A stretch of 64,000 nt of DNA from Oribacterium parvum ACB1 (GTDB lineage: Bacteria > Bacillota > Clostridia > Lachnospirales > Lachnospiraceae), in assembly GCF_000238055.2 (NCBI RefSeq), contig NZ_KE148312.1, positions 2,042,501-2,106,500 of the forward strand, given 5' to 3'. The stretch's first letter is position 1. The number at the start of each line of letters is the position of its first letter. The translations under genes and the position numbers were made by a program. The notes beneath the pieces were generated by a model. It saw nothing but the letters and a program-made list of their open reading frames with translations. It was not told where the DNA came from and did no database searches. Positions 26,372-36,700 of the stretch are shown here, piece after piece.

Positions 26372-26575
26372 TTACTCCCTTAATTCCTTAATCATATAGT
26401 CAAATTCCTCATTCAGCAAATTAAGGCTGTCATTGTCCATATAAGCGTCATAGAGCCTGTCCAAAGCACTTTCATCGTTAATGCCTTTTTCTATGCTTAT
26501 AATCGCCTTAACAAAATCTCTATGGTTATCATTTACCATATCTTCAATTCTATCTCTCATTACCTTGTAATCCAT
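26372..26575 (-). CDS. Small acidic protein of unknown function
   Basis: A 67-residue helical protein (MDYKVMRDRIEDMVNDNH, then IISIEKGINDESALDRLYDAYM) of a type often seen as a small partner in accessory loci. ATG 26575 follows AAAGG by ten bases; an upstream TTG would add six residues. It precedes the TOTE-type gene by about 310 bases on the same strand, so it could be cotranscribed. No known family recognised. Confidence 0.55.
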   Translation of the reverse strand: MDYKVMRDRIEDMVNDNHRDFVKAIISIEKGINDESALDRLYDAYMDNDSLNLLNEEFDYMIKELRE

Positions 26576-26607
26576 CTTTTTAGCACCTTTCAATAAATAA
26601 GTACAAT

Positions 26608-26732
26608 TACTGTAAATTCATTCTAGGATATGGCTCTGAACATCGGAATGATATTTGATTCCACATGGCTCTGCCACACGGATTTGGTGGCTCTGAATAT
26701 CGGATTCATTGGCTCTCAAACGCCGGAATAAT
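26608..26732 (-). mobile_element. IS21-type end fragment (inverted relative to 42855)
   Basis: Read on the minus strand it begins ATTATTCCGGCGTTTGAGAG and contains repeated CAGAGCCA units. It matches the 42855-42990 copy closely, in the opposite orientation. No transposase remains here. Repeated end motifs are typical of IS21. Confidence 0.7.
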
Positions 26733-26817
26733 CAATAAGGCCGTCAATACCACGTCTAAGGTCTGTGTATCCGGTACAGAGATAAATGTGTTTGAATCCG
26801 GAAGCATCGTTAAGCAT
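26733..26817 (-). pseudogene. tnpB fragment of IS66-type element
   Basis: The N-terminal 28 codons remain ([20 protein letters not shown], then RRGIDGL), the conserved start of IS66 TnpB. It overlaps the tnpA stop and ends where the IS21-type sequence begins. Confidence 0.8.
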
Positions 26818-27136
26818 TTTTCAAGACCTTTATAACGTTTGCCAGCAAATCCATCGGCGTGTTTTCGTCAATCCCTAAAACTATTTCGTTTAAGGAAGCT
26901 GTTAACTTTGGAGATGGATAGCAGGAGGAAACCGCCACCTGTTGCCGTACTTCCACAAATCCACTCTGCGTAAGGGCGGCTTCCTTTACTTTTCTAAGCT
27001 AGTAGAAGTAGGCATTTCTGGAGAGTCCATGCCGGGCACAATAGTCATCTACTTTTAGACCGCTCTCCTTGCAATCTTTAATAATGTCAGCCCATTGCGC
27101 TGTTCGCATCCTACTTGTAGCAAGTTTTGTGTTCAT
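26810..27136 (-). pseudogene. tnpA of IS66-type element with nonsense codon
   Basis: A 108-codon gene starting MNTKLATSRMRTAQWADIIK and containing VDDYCARHGLSRNAYFY. A TAG at 26999-27001 replaces the Trp expected in the FYW-LRKVKEAA motif of IS66 OrfA. The frame is otherwise open to its natural stop, so this is a recent single-base inactivation. The start has a GGGAGG ribosome site. Confidence 0.82.
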
Positions 27137-27304
27137 CTTGAATTCCTCCCTGAGATAGGGTGCAAAGTGGAAAAAGTTTGTAAAGTGGAAAAAGTGCCTT
27201 CAACTTTTATCGCTTTTCACGATTATCTCAATTTTTATGGAGAGAAAAAAGATGACAGGTTATTTACCATTTACGAATAAAATCTGGTTTTAAATCAAAT
27301 TAGT

Positions 27305-28006
27305 CTAGTTGAATTTTCTATGCAATATTTCTTTATTTTTTAGAAAGTGTTCCACATCTATAGATATTCCATCTGTCAATTTATTCCAGCAAGATAACAA
27401 ATATTCTTGATTATCAATTATTCTTTTTTGAACAATTTTTAACACCTTTTTAGGTGCTTTTCCTGATAATACTGTGCCATTTAATATTGATATGCTTGCC
27501 TCTTTATATCCATCATATTCTATGTGTATATGGGGAATATTGTGCTTTCCCTGTTCCTTAGAATACATTCGATATGAAATTCCATCTTCTTTTGGCAATA
27601 CAGAACCTGCTTGATGACAATATATTAGGTAAATCAACAAATTATCTTTATCAATATCTAGCCTATCTATTAATGACATAAAGTTCATGGATAAATCTTC
27701 GATTCCATATAAAGTCTTATCTTGCATGAAAAACAATGGTAAAGGACCATACTCAAATGCTGAGTCATAATAGTAATCCATTTTCTTAAATAACTCTCGT
27801 ACTAAATAATCTATTGTATCTTTCTCTCCATACTCAAAAACAAACTCTCCATGGGAATATTTTTCAAAGTTTAACTCAGCTTCTTCATCGCTGGTACGTC
27901 TTGCTACACTAAACTCTGGTACAGCTATTCCTGGAGAATTAGATGTATATATTTCTTTTCCATTATCAAATGCAATTCTATAGCATACTTTAATCTTTTT
28001 ATTCAT
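27305..28006 (-). CDS. DUF4160-containing protein
   Basis: A 233-residue protein. The C-terminal about 85 residues form a DUF4160 domain (MYSKEQGKHNIPHIHIEYDG, SISILNGTVLSGKAPKKV, then a helix ending in SCWNKLTDG). The N-terminal 145 residues, with a repeated Tyr-rich stretch KKMDYYYDSAFEYGPLP, have no recognised family. The ribosome site is AGGAGG. DUF4160 genes often pair with DUF2442 genes in toxin-antitoxin-like settings; no DUF2442 partner is visible. It sits at the BREX island edge between IS66 remnants and brxL. Confidence 0.75.
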   Translation of the reverse strand: MNKKIKVCYRIAFDNGKEIYTSNSPGIAVPEFSVARRTSDEEAELNFEKYSHGEFVFEYGEKDTIDYLVRELFKKMDYYYDSAFEYGPLPLFFMQDKTLYGIEDLSMNFMSLIDRLDIDKDNLLIYLIYCHQAGSVLPKEDGISYRMYSKEQGKHNIPHIHIEYDGYKEASISILNGTVLSGKAPKKVLKIVQKRIIDNQEYLLSCWNKLTDGISIDVEHFLKNKEILHRKFN

Positions 28007-28033
28007 TCCTTTCCTCCTAAGACAATTCTATAT

Positions 28034-28080
28034 AGATAAGTTCAGCTCAATTCAAGACGCACTACGTCCTAAATTGAGCT
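28034..28080. repeat. Dispersed hairpin repeat, copy B
   Basis: AGCTCAATT (28044-28052) pairs with AATTGAGCT (28072-28080) around an AGACG/CGTCC core. It is related to the 22985-23030 sequence and lies downstream of brxL. Confidence 0.6.
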
Positions 28081-28155
28081 GGTAACATAATTCCTTTGCA
28101 GATCCTGTAAATTACTCTTTCCATAGCTTTACTCTGTTTTCCTAGGAATAAATCT

Positions 28156-30216
28156 CTACTCAACCCCCAACGCCTTATACACCGCATCTTCAGCGCTATT
28201 ATAGAAAATTAGATTAAAGCATCCGACAAGTTCTGCGGGAACTGCACCCAAATCTCCTGCCGAGGTTATTGGTAGTAGTACTTTTTTTGCGCCAGAATCC
28301 AAACAAACTTGCAGTGCATTAGCAAGTTCATCCACCTTGATGATAGTTCCACTGATGCTGATTTCTCCCAGCACTGCCAGAGAACTTATCGTTTGTTTGT
28401 TTAGGGCGATGGAGCTGAGCGCAATCAATGTAGGGAGTGCAAGCTTATTGGTCATTCCAATACCCTGTAAATCCTGATAATTTACAATATAATCCTTAGT
28501 GTTTGTGCTTATACTAGCACTGATCCGGTTCCCATTTGCTTTTAAAAAGCTGAAGGCTGTGTTGGAAGCTTCTCGGCATTCCCGATCTGAGCCAAGACCT
28601 GTGCGGTCAAACTTTCCATTTCCCAACAGCATCTGAGACTCAAGGCGAAACACTCCAAGCATTCCAGATTTTCCATGAGATATCGTATAAACCTGCCCAG
28701 GATTACACGTGCCGTCAGGAATCAGCTTTCCCCCTCCTTGTTCCGGAACAGAGCCATAGTGCTCCTCAAATGTCTCATTATCGATGTATGAGAAATTCAC
28801 ATCATAGAACTCCATCCCTCCAAGCTTTTTCAGTTGCTCCTTCACACGACGGCGCATTTCAAGAGCAATAGACAGAATCTCTTCGATTTGTTCTTTGTCA
28901 AATATGCCATCTGGATAAAGAAGTTTCACATAAGCATCCACCATTTTCCGAACTGCAATAGTATCTCGCTGGTTTAAGTTCTTTCCCAAGCGGAAATACT
29001 TGTCCAGAGCATCTCCGTACTGCTCTTTCCGAAGCTCACGGAGAAATTCTGACAGATAGTCCGTAATAAAGCCATAATGATCCGTGAAGTGTTCCGGACG
29101 AAACTTCGGAATTTCCCATCCAGGAATGTAGCAGTGCATACGATCTAGAAATGCCGTATCTGTGCCCATTTCTGGTGGAAATGGATCAAACAAACTGCTG
29201 GTCTTTAGAAGGACGTCTACACTCTGATTGATATTGCCGACAAATACCATAGAAGCAGAGGCTGCCTTCTCCTCTTTTCCACGAGCAAAAGAGCCGGATG
29301 CCATATAATCCTTCATGATCTGCACGCCATCTTTATCTTTGAATCGGATGCCGGCCACTTCATCAAATGCCACACAATCCCAGAGACCAACAAGCCCCAC
29401 CTGCTTCCTAGACATGTTATAAAACAGATTTGCCACTGTTGTCTGTCCACCGGAAACCAGAATACTATTCGGGGATATTTCCTTGAATAGATGGGATTTA
29501 CCGGTACTTCTCGGGCCAAGCTCACAAAGATTAAAGTTATTTTCAATCAAGGGTAGCATTCTTGTGAGGAGCAGCCACTTTTCCCGATATTGGAGCTCGT
29601 CAGGCTCCATGCCAATGGAGCGAAGCAAGACTTCAATCCACTCATCCTTGGTAAATGCTTTTCGGCCAAGTTTCAGTTCATCGATATCCACATGTGGCAT
29701 CTGAATCGGCGTCAACTTTCGGATATGAATCGGAGTTCCTTTCTTCTCTTCCTCTACAAACTCATAATCCAGCTGTACGATACACCAGATACCGCCACAG
29801 AGGAGTCTGTCATATTTTGTAGGGTATTCCTCATCAATGGGAATTCCTTTGAGACCAAGATTCGAAAAATCAGAAACATAGCAGTCATGCTTAATATCCA
29901 AATTCACTGTAATCATATCAATCACAGTATGACTACCGCGCTGACGGAGGACGGAAAGAATTTTCTGAACCTCATCCGGACGCACGAAATTATCGGCAAG
30001 AATTCTCTTCACATTCTCAACGCCTTCTTCAATCACTCCCGGATCATCAGAGCTGCAATACTGTCCGAGTAGAAACTCCAATACATAGACAGGCACATTC
30101 GCTCCTTCTTTGATCTTCTTTGTCAGATCCTTTCTCACAATCTTTCCATCAAAATACTGACGAAGCTTGTTTTTTAGTACAATTCTTTTATCATCTGTCT
30201 CTAAAAATTCCGACAC
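28156..30216 (-). CDS. brxL: BREX system Lon-like protein BrxL
   Basis: A 686-residue AAA+ ATPase of type 1 BREX with a C-terminal Lon-like domain. Walker A is GPRSTGKSHLF (about residue 238) and a Walker B-like AFDEVAGIRF follows. The C-terminal 120 residues follow the Lon fold (QTISSLAVLGEISISGTI, VLLPITSAGDLG), but the DGPSAG-type catalytic Ser motif reads GIGMTNKL, so peptidase activity is unlikely. The start is GTG 30216 behind GGAGG. It is the last gene of the BREX operon, 22 bases after pglZ. Confidence 0.95.
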   Translation of the reverse strand: MSEFLETDDKRIVLKNKLRQYFDGKIVRKDLTKKIKEGANVPVYVLEFLLGQYCSSDDPGVIEEGVENVKRILADNFVRPDEVQKILSVLRQRGSHTVIDMITVNLDIKHDCYVSDFSNLGLKGIPIDEEYPTKYDRLLCGGIWCIVQLDYEFVEEEKKGTPIHIRKLTPIQMPHVDIDELKLGRKAFTKDEWIEVLLRSIGMEPDELQYREKWLLLTRMLPLIENNFNLCELGPRSTGKSHLFKEISPNSILVSGGQTTVANLFYNMSRKQVGLVGLWDCVAFDEVAGIRFKDKDGVQIMKDYMASGSFARGKEEKAASASMVFVGNINQSVDVLLKTSSLFDPFPPEMGTDTAFLDRMHCYIPGWEIPKFRPEHFTDHYGFITDYLSEFLRELRKEQYGDALDKYFRLGKNLNQRDTIAVRKMVDAYVKLLYPDGIFDKEQIEEILSIALEMRRRVKEQLKKLGGMEFYDVNFSYIDNETFEEHYGSVPEQGGGKLIPDGTCNPGQVYTISHGKSGMLGVFRLESQMLLGNGKFDRTGLGSDRECREASNTAFSFLKANGNRISASISTNTKDYIVNYQDLQGIGMTNKLALPTLIALSSIALNKQTISSLAVLGEISISGTIIKVDELANALQVCLDSGAKKVLLPITSAGDLGAVPAELVGCFNLIFYNSAEDAVYKALGVE

Positions 30217-30238
30217 GTCTTAGCCTCCGTTCTATTGA

Positions 30239-32761
30239 TTAAAAGCTGAAACCAAAATCATCAGCAAACGCCAAATCCATAATTACAGGATGACGGAAGC
30301 TCTCAATTCCAGTTGCATCATCATAAACAACAAGATAATATTGCTTATTCTTGTCGTATTTCTTATTCTTGAATGTAAATCGCATGCGGAAAATTCTCTT
30401 CTGCGCATCTACTTCGCGGTTGTCTGCAATATACGTATTCTCATTGGAAATCTTTTCATTATCCTCAGAGATGAAGTACAGTTTATAGGTGGTCTTTTTA
30501 ATCATATCCGTGACCGCTTCGGACTGAATGAAATCCATGGTTGTAATTAAATTTGTAATCTTCTGGACAATACTAACAAGGGCAATCTGTGCCGGTCTAG
30601 TTTCCATATGACCACGTTCCATCTTGATATCCAATACCGGTACAAGCATTTCCTGTGGAGATGACCCACCATGAACAAAGTTTTGTCCTCCTCCAGTAAC
30701 CTTAAAAACATTGCTACTAACAGGGAAAGAAACAACCTTTGTATCATCATTATCCAAGATCCGCCCCATAGAAAGGCTCTTCACACCCTCGGCTATTAAA
30801 GCACTTTTCGCCACAACAAATCGTCGATTGATGAATGCCTGTTTATCACTGATTGTGCTAATCTTGTCACTTTCGCAGAGTTTGTCCCGCTTGTAAATAA
30901 ACCCATGATCCGATGTCACCACAAAGCGATAGGTATTCGCATTGGTGGAGATTTTACGAATCAACTCCATAATCTCAGCTATCGCTTCCTCACAAGCAAC
31001 AAACACTTCGTCCTCCGTCGTAGCCTTGTCCCCACGTGCATCGATCTGATTATGATAGACATAGACCAGCTGCTTACCGGTGAAAATGTCACGAAGTTCA
31101 TTTTTCTTTAGTCCTTTTATTTCATCAAACTGAACGCAGATACTATCTTCCTGATGCTTTTGTAGCACCTTTTGTCTTCCTACTAGATCATTACAAAGTA
31201 CGTCATCCACTAATACACGGAAGTCGTCTGTCATAACAAGTTTTTGGTGGGGAAGCAAGGCCGCCATACCGAGCCGCGTATAAGAAGGCAATACGGAGAG
31301 CTGAACTTCTATTTTGGCAATGCACTTCGGATCATCTATCATCCGTTTAAACAGTTCCTCTCCCACCTCATAACGCATAGCATCCGAAATGATAACAACA
31401 GTCCTCTCCTTCGCATACTTTAGATAGTGGTTATAAAAATCACGCTGCAAAGGAATCTCATGAAAAGCATTATTCTCTTCGATTCCTTCATTCCACATGG
31501 GCATAATCTTGCCAAGATACTCATTGGTATAGATATTTTCGACTAAATTTCGAAGGCTTTCAAAAGCTCCGGTATCCTCGATCTGATCAAAGTTATAGTA
31601 GAATTTTCTGTATTCCTGATCGGTCTTATAATCTTTTTCCCGATACTGCTTAATGATCTCCTTGAACTCATCTGGGCAATTATAATTTGCTGCTAAAAGC
31701 AGGTGATATGCACTAAGTAGTAATCGATATATTTTCCTTGTCCGACTTCCAAAGTGCATTTTCATCCGCTTCTCACAGAGCTCCGGTATACCAGTCTGAT
31801 TGAGCTTTGCACCAGTGTCTTCCGCTATCAGGCGTTCTACAATCCATTTTACCAAAACCTGGTCAGCTGCAATAAAGGTATCTACTTCCGTCAGTTCCTC
31901 CGCTTCCATCTCTTTAAATGTTGCCGATATATTCAAGCTATCGGAAACATGCATGGATAATTGATCAAAACGCTCACTGTATAATACGCTGTTCATTAAG
32001 CTGTCCAGAAAAGCTATACTATTGCCAGCCTTGTATGAGATAAAAGCCTTCCAACTCTGTGGCACGTTATTACCAAGTTGTCTGGCGGTTTCTGTCACAA
32101 ACAGGGTAAGAACCAATTTCTCCAAAGTCGGTTTTTCATCAGTATAACCAAATTGCTGCTCGCAAAGCTTCCAGAAAGAATTCTGGAGATCGTATTTTTC
32201 CATTTCTAAGAGAGATTTATTCTCTTCCAACGTTCCCTCTGTAAGTACGACGCGTAGCACCTCTTCAAAAGTGCAAGTACGAGTCTTGCAAATTGCACTC
32301 AAAAGACCAACTAGAATATTTTCCTCATTAAAATTTTCAATTTCCAAATCATAAAAACGTTGCGTTCTTTCTTTATTAGCAAAGAACTTGATATGCTTTT
32401 CGATGATGGGCTTATATTTCTCCTCAATGCCAAGATCTACAGAAAGTAAGGATGCCCGGTCTGCAAAAAAACGCTTGGAGTATAGCAACGTGTCTTCCAA
32501 GTGATTATCCTTTACATCCGGCTTAGGAAACGGCGCATAGATCAGGTAGTTCGTACTCGTATCTTCGCGTTCCAGAAAGCGCTTTGTCATAAATTGATTA
32601 TCAGGCTCTAGCTTATAGACTTTGGCATTATCCAGTTCTATAGCATCAATATCTTCTGCAAACTCAGCCTTATCGTCATACCAGAAAACAAGCTTACGAG
32701 TATCCCCCGTAAACTCGGCATTCAATCGGTCAATGATTTGTTTTAGGTTAAGCTCTGCCAT
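30239..32761 (-). CDS. pglZ: BREX type 1 phosphatase-like protein PglZ
   Basis: An 840-residue member of the alkaline-phosphatase superfamily and core BREX component. The PglZ core shows VVIISDAMRYEVGEELF and FVVTSDHGFIYKRD, the two metal-binding segments. The N-terminal half is helical. ATG 32761 lies inside the 3' end of the fic gene (14-bp overlap) with GGAG ten bases upstream, so its translation is probably coupled to fic. The length agrees with type A PglZ. Confidence 0.95.
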   Translation of the reverse strand: MAELNLKQIIDRLNAEFTGDTRKLVFWYDDKAEFAEDIDAIELDNAKVYKLEPDNQFMTKRFLEREDTSTNYLIYAPFPKPDVKDNHLEDTLLYSKRFFADRASLLSVDLGIEEKYKPIIEKHIKFFANKERTQRFYDLEIENFNEENILVGLLSAICKTRTCTFEEVLRVVLTEGTLEENKSLLEMEKYDLQNSFWKLCEQQFGYTDEKPTLEKLVLTLFVTETARQLGNNVPQSWKAFISYKAGNSIAFLDSLMNSVLYSERFDQLSMHVSDSLNISATFKEMEAEELTEVDTFIAADQVLVKWIVERLIAEDTGAKLNQTGIPELCEKRMKMHFGSRTRKIYRLLLSAYHLLLAANYNCPDEFKEIIKQYREKDYKTDQEYRKFYYNFDQIEDTGAFESLRNLVENIYTNEYLGKIMPMWNEGIEENNAFHEIPLQRDFYNHYLKYAKERTVVIISDAMRYEVGEELFKRMIDDPKCIAKIEVQLSVLPSYTRLGMAALLPHQKLVMTDDFRVLVDDVLCNDLVGRQKVLQKHQEDSICVQFDEIKGLKKNELRDIFTGKQLVYVYHNQIDARGDKATTEDEVFVACEEAIAEIMELIRKISTNANTYRFVVTSDHGFIYKRDKLCESDKISTISDKQAFINRRFVVAKSALIAEGVKSLSMGRILDNDDTKVVSFPVSSNVFKVTGGGQNFVHGGSSPQEMLVPVLDIKMERGHMETRPAQIALVSIVQKITNLITTMDFIQSEAVTDMIKKTTYKLYFISEDNEKISNENTYIADNREVDAQKRIFRMRFTFKNKKYDKNKQYYLVVYDDATGIESFRHPVIMDLAFADDFGFSF

Positions 32762-33779
32762 ATCCGTGTTTCTCCTGTATGATCCAAGATCCCCGTGTTC
32801 CGCCGCTTCTCCGAACCAGTCCGCCCTCCATCAGCTTGGCAAAGGCTCTTTGAATCGTAGAGCGGGAAACGCCGATCTCTTCCGCAATCCGTGTCTGCGA
32901 GATTTTAGGATTTGCCCGAATGAGTCGCAGGATTTGATCCTCAATCGCTCCACTTTCAGCTTCATTGGCTTCACGATTGGCTTCAGCATTGGCCTCATTG
33001 GTATCATGATTCTGATTGTCACGCAGTTCCTTCAGTGCATTGCGTATCATACCCAGCATGAACTCCACAAACTCTGTAGAATCTCCCGCATTGTCTGCCT
33101 TCTGCAATACGCGGTAGTACTCTTCCTGATTCTCATGCACCAGAGTTTCCACCGGCAGCCACGCAAACAGGTCATTCCATTTCCGTAGAATCAGCGACTG
33201 CCAGAGCCGCCCGGTTCGTCCGTTCCCATCCATAAAGGGATGAATGAATTCAAACTCATAGTGGAAGATACAGCTTTTTACCAGCGGATGGTATTTGGAT
33301 TCCTTTAGCCAGGCCATCAACTGCGAAATCAGGTCCGGAACATACCTTGCCGGTGTGCCGGCATGAATCAAGCATTCCCCGGCATATACGCCGACATTGC
33401 CGCTACGGAATCTCCCGGCCTCTTTTACCAGACCTTCCGTCATCAGCTTATGGGCATAAAGCAGATTCTTGATGCTGTACGGATCAAGCTCAGAAACATG
33501 CTCATATGCTTCATACGCATTTTTCACTTCTCGGATATCCTCCGGCGGACCAAGTACACGTTTCCCATTGATTACATCGCTGACCTGATCAAGAGAAAGT
33601 GTATTCTGTTCAATCGCCAATGAGGAATAGATGGATTTAATCCGGTTTTCTCTTCGAAGAACTGGATTCCGGTACATAGACTCATATGTTGTGATCGAGC
33701 CGACATATTGACCAATCTCAACGATTAAGTTTGTAATTTCTTCCGTCATACGGAAGGGCGGCTGATATGTTTCGCTCAT
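32748..33779 (-). CDS. Fic-family protein embedded in the BREX operon
   Basis: A 343-residue predicted AMP-transferase. The intact Fic motif is HPFMDGNGRTGR (about residue 195) with the flap-side LVKSCIFHYEFEF before it. An N-terminal helix carries SLAIEQN, matching the class II inhibitory (S/T)xxxE(G/N) pattern with Gln in place of Gly, so the activity is probably self-restrained. An Ala/Asn/Glu-repeat linker (EANAEANREANEAE) joins a C-terminal winged helix (ISQTRIAEEIGVSRSTIQRAF). ATG 33779 follows TGAGG; ATG 33794 overlaps the pglX stop (ATGA) but lacks a site. Fic is not a core BREX gene, so this is an accessory insertion. Confidence 0.88.
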   Translation of the reverse strand: MSETYQPPFRMTEEITNLIVEIGQYVGSITTYESMYRNPVLRRENRIKSIYSSLAIEQNTLSLDQVSDVINGKRVLGPPEDIREVKNAYEAYEHVSELDPYSIKNLLYAHKLMTEGLVKEAGRFRSGNVGVYAGECLIHAGTPARYVPDLISQLMAWLKESKYHPLVKSCIFHYEFEFIHPFMDGNGRTGRLWQSLILRKWNDLFAWLPVETLVHENQEEYYRVLQKADNAGDSTEFVEFMLGMIRNALKELRDNQNHDTNEANAEANREANEAESGAIEDQILRLIRANPKISQTRIAEEIGVSRSTIQRAFAKLMEGGLVRRSGGTRGSWIIQEKHGYGRA

Positions 33780-33790
33780 CGTATCTAACC

Positions 33791-36700
33791 TCATTCCTTC
33801 GACATGATATTCTTTGAATCCGCAAGAACCTCGTAGAACTTTTCGTCATTTGCGGTCTGTATTTTACGGTAATTCTTCTTTACACCGTCATCCAGATCCA
33901 GTTCAATGCGAGATAGCGCGAGGTGCGCCAGTTTCTCATCGTATTCCCGGCATTCCTTTAGCTGCTTAGTCAGTTTTTCCCGACGCTTTGTTGCCTGCAC
34001 TACTTCACGGGCATTAGTACTATGGTCAATTATATCCTGCATGCGGCTCATCTCACTCTCGTAGATACGCTGCATACGATGCAGATAGTCGATACGGAGA
34101 TTACCGATAGTGTCAGCATTATATCGGTGCAAGTAGATTAATGCCTTAAACCCGTTATTTTTTCCGGAATCAAAGAGCCAGTAGATTGGGCGCTTACCGG
34201 AGCCAGTCACAGAATAAGTCTGACAATGATCCTTGATGAAATCATTTAGGAAGTAGTTCCTGATGATCTCTCGACTGGAGTCACCTTTATTCCCAAGAGC
34301 TTTCGCAATAAAGTCAAGATTATCCTCCAGTTTCTCTTCACCATAAACGACTTTTAGGAATTCACAAAGGCGAGATACAATGTCATCCTCCAAATATTCC
34401 TCATCTGTAATCGGAATCACATTGTCACCATCCGGTTTGAACTTCTCGTATTTCTGCTCATCCCATGTGCCTCCGGCATAGGCAAGACCGGCGGTGTCGA
34501 GGGAATAACGACCAAACATACAGCCGACGGCATAGGAAAGAAGGGACTTGATATCCCTCTGTAAATCAGCGCGACGAACCGTTACATCCTTGTCTTCGAC
34601 TTCTGGGGTTAATTCATCCTGTAAGCCGTAGATGTCAATGAAGATGCGGTTTAGTTCTTCTTCGTTTGCTTTGAGCTCTTCAAATCTCCTATCGCATTCA
34701 TCAGACCAGGCACGGAAGCACGATTCAACCGTTACACTTTCGGCATTCCAATGGCTATGACTTAGTACTTGCTTTGTCAGCGGATGCGATTCAAAATCCC
34801 AAGAGGTTTCAAAGGAATCCCAGTCCGCTTTGGCCACCTCAATACACTCATTTACTCGCTCAGATACACTTTTAAAGTAATCGCCATTAATAATGACAGG
34901 CACCTTTCCTAAAGGTCCTTCATGAAAATCTAAGGTTGGAGATAGGACGGAAAGGATAGTTGAAACAATTGGCGTATTCGTTAGTCCAAGTAAGTATAGC
35001 AACTGTGATTTGTTATTTGGAAAGCATACCGACCCTTTTGTTTCAAACATATGCCCCACTGGGCTATAACGCATAGCTAAATTACCACTTGCTATTGTGG
35101 ACCAAGTTATTCCTTCCCTAAAATAGAAATCGACATTTTGAGGTCTTGACTTAAGTTTTCCGTTCTTATCATAATTATTCCTTATTTCGAAACCGTCATT
35201 CTCCCAATTAACAATATAGTCATTATTTCCATACCATTTTCTATAACTGCCTCCCTTATTGCAGGGAAACCACTTAGCGCCTGATCTCTTCGCATCACTT
35301 CGACTTTGATATCCGAATCCAATTCTCCGAATATTTACCTCCGTCCAGAGTCTCAGAAAAGTGTCATTATCACCTGTTGCTAATCCCTGTCGTGGTTTTG
35401 CTACATCCGATAGCGCTTGATTTTTGAATACACGTAATAACCGCTCGCTAAACCAATAAGCAATGGGTTCCCCGGGAATCATATCAAAGCACTCGCGTCC
35501 GGAGTAAAATCTACTATTCCCTGAAAGGAATAACTGTTCTTTTCCTGATTCTGATGTCGATGTGAGAAGCCGTACATATGTACCTTTATATCCAGAATAT
35601 GTACTGTTACGCGTAATGAAGGATGTTGTCTGAACAACTTCACCGCTAATCTCGTCAAACGCCCGCGCCCCAAGATGAGACATACAAATAATGTCTGCAT
35701 TTTCAACACTTAAACGTAGCTTTTCAAAGCTAGATAAAAACATCCATCCATGCTGCGTAATCATAGCTCTGAATCCATGCTTTAGTGTCGTATAGCCACA
35801 ACATTCGATAAATACGGAATATAAATCTGACTTGCTGTTGGGATATACTTTCCTTAAATAATCGGTTAGCTTTACTGACATACCATTATTTCCCATATAC
35901 GGCGGATTCGTAATTGTCACATGATATTTTTGCGCCAGCACCTTGCCTTGCGCAATCAACTGTTTCACTTCTTCCGCAGTATCATCCAGTCCAACGGTGT
36001 CCATACTCATCTGACCAACCACTTCAATATTGGAAACAAAGCGATCCAGCAACTCCCAATCATACTGATCTACTGTCAGAATAGAGCCATACTCCTTGGC
36101 ATCCTTAAAAGTATCCAGAAGTCCGTTCATCTGCTCGATGGCGCGCTTCTTTTCTATTTCACGAAAACCCGCACCAAAAAACTTCAGCTGATTTCGGTCT
36201 ATCCCTTTGCTCTCTTGAATCGAGTACACATTCGGCTTATGTTCCCTGTTTAGAATCCGTCGGTTATACTGCCGTGCTTTCATCATGATAGCAAAGTACG
36301 CTAACTGAAAAGCTCGGTCATCAATATCCAATCCGTAGAGATTGTTTTCCAGTATGCTTTCGGCAGCGTCGCGCTGTCCATATCCTGCGCTCTCATATAT
36401 CTGCATCAGCACATCAAAGGCATAAACCAAGATGTGCCCGCTGCCCATACAGGGATCTATTACTTTGATATCCTCCGGATTTAACTTGGCATACTCTTTC
36501 CGAATTTCAGCAAGCTGCGCCTGTACCTCCGACTCCTGCTCCGCTTCTTCCAGATAGTATTTCCACCCGGCTTTCAGCTCATCGTTCGGATGCCCCTCTA
36601 CCCAAAGACGGCCTAAGCTATTCTCCACCATATAGCGGACAATCCAATCGGGCGTAAAGAGCTGCGTAACCGCGGGCACTTCTTCCTTGCTAATCTTCCC

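Larger units (their letters stand above)
26733..27274 (-). mobile_element. IS66-type element fragment
   Basis: This is the 5' part of an IS66-family element, holding the terminal region (27137-27274), tnpA with a nonsense codon and the first 28 codons of tnpB. It is cut at 26733 by the IS21-type end. The outer end reads GTAAATGGTAAATAACCTG on the minus strand. A 201-bp part (27074-27274) recurs in direct orientation at 42672-42854. Confidence 0.78.
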
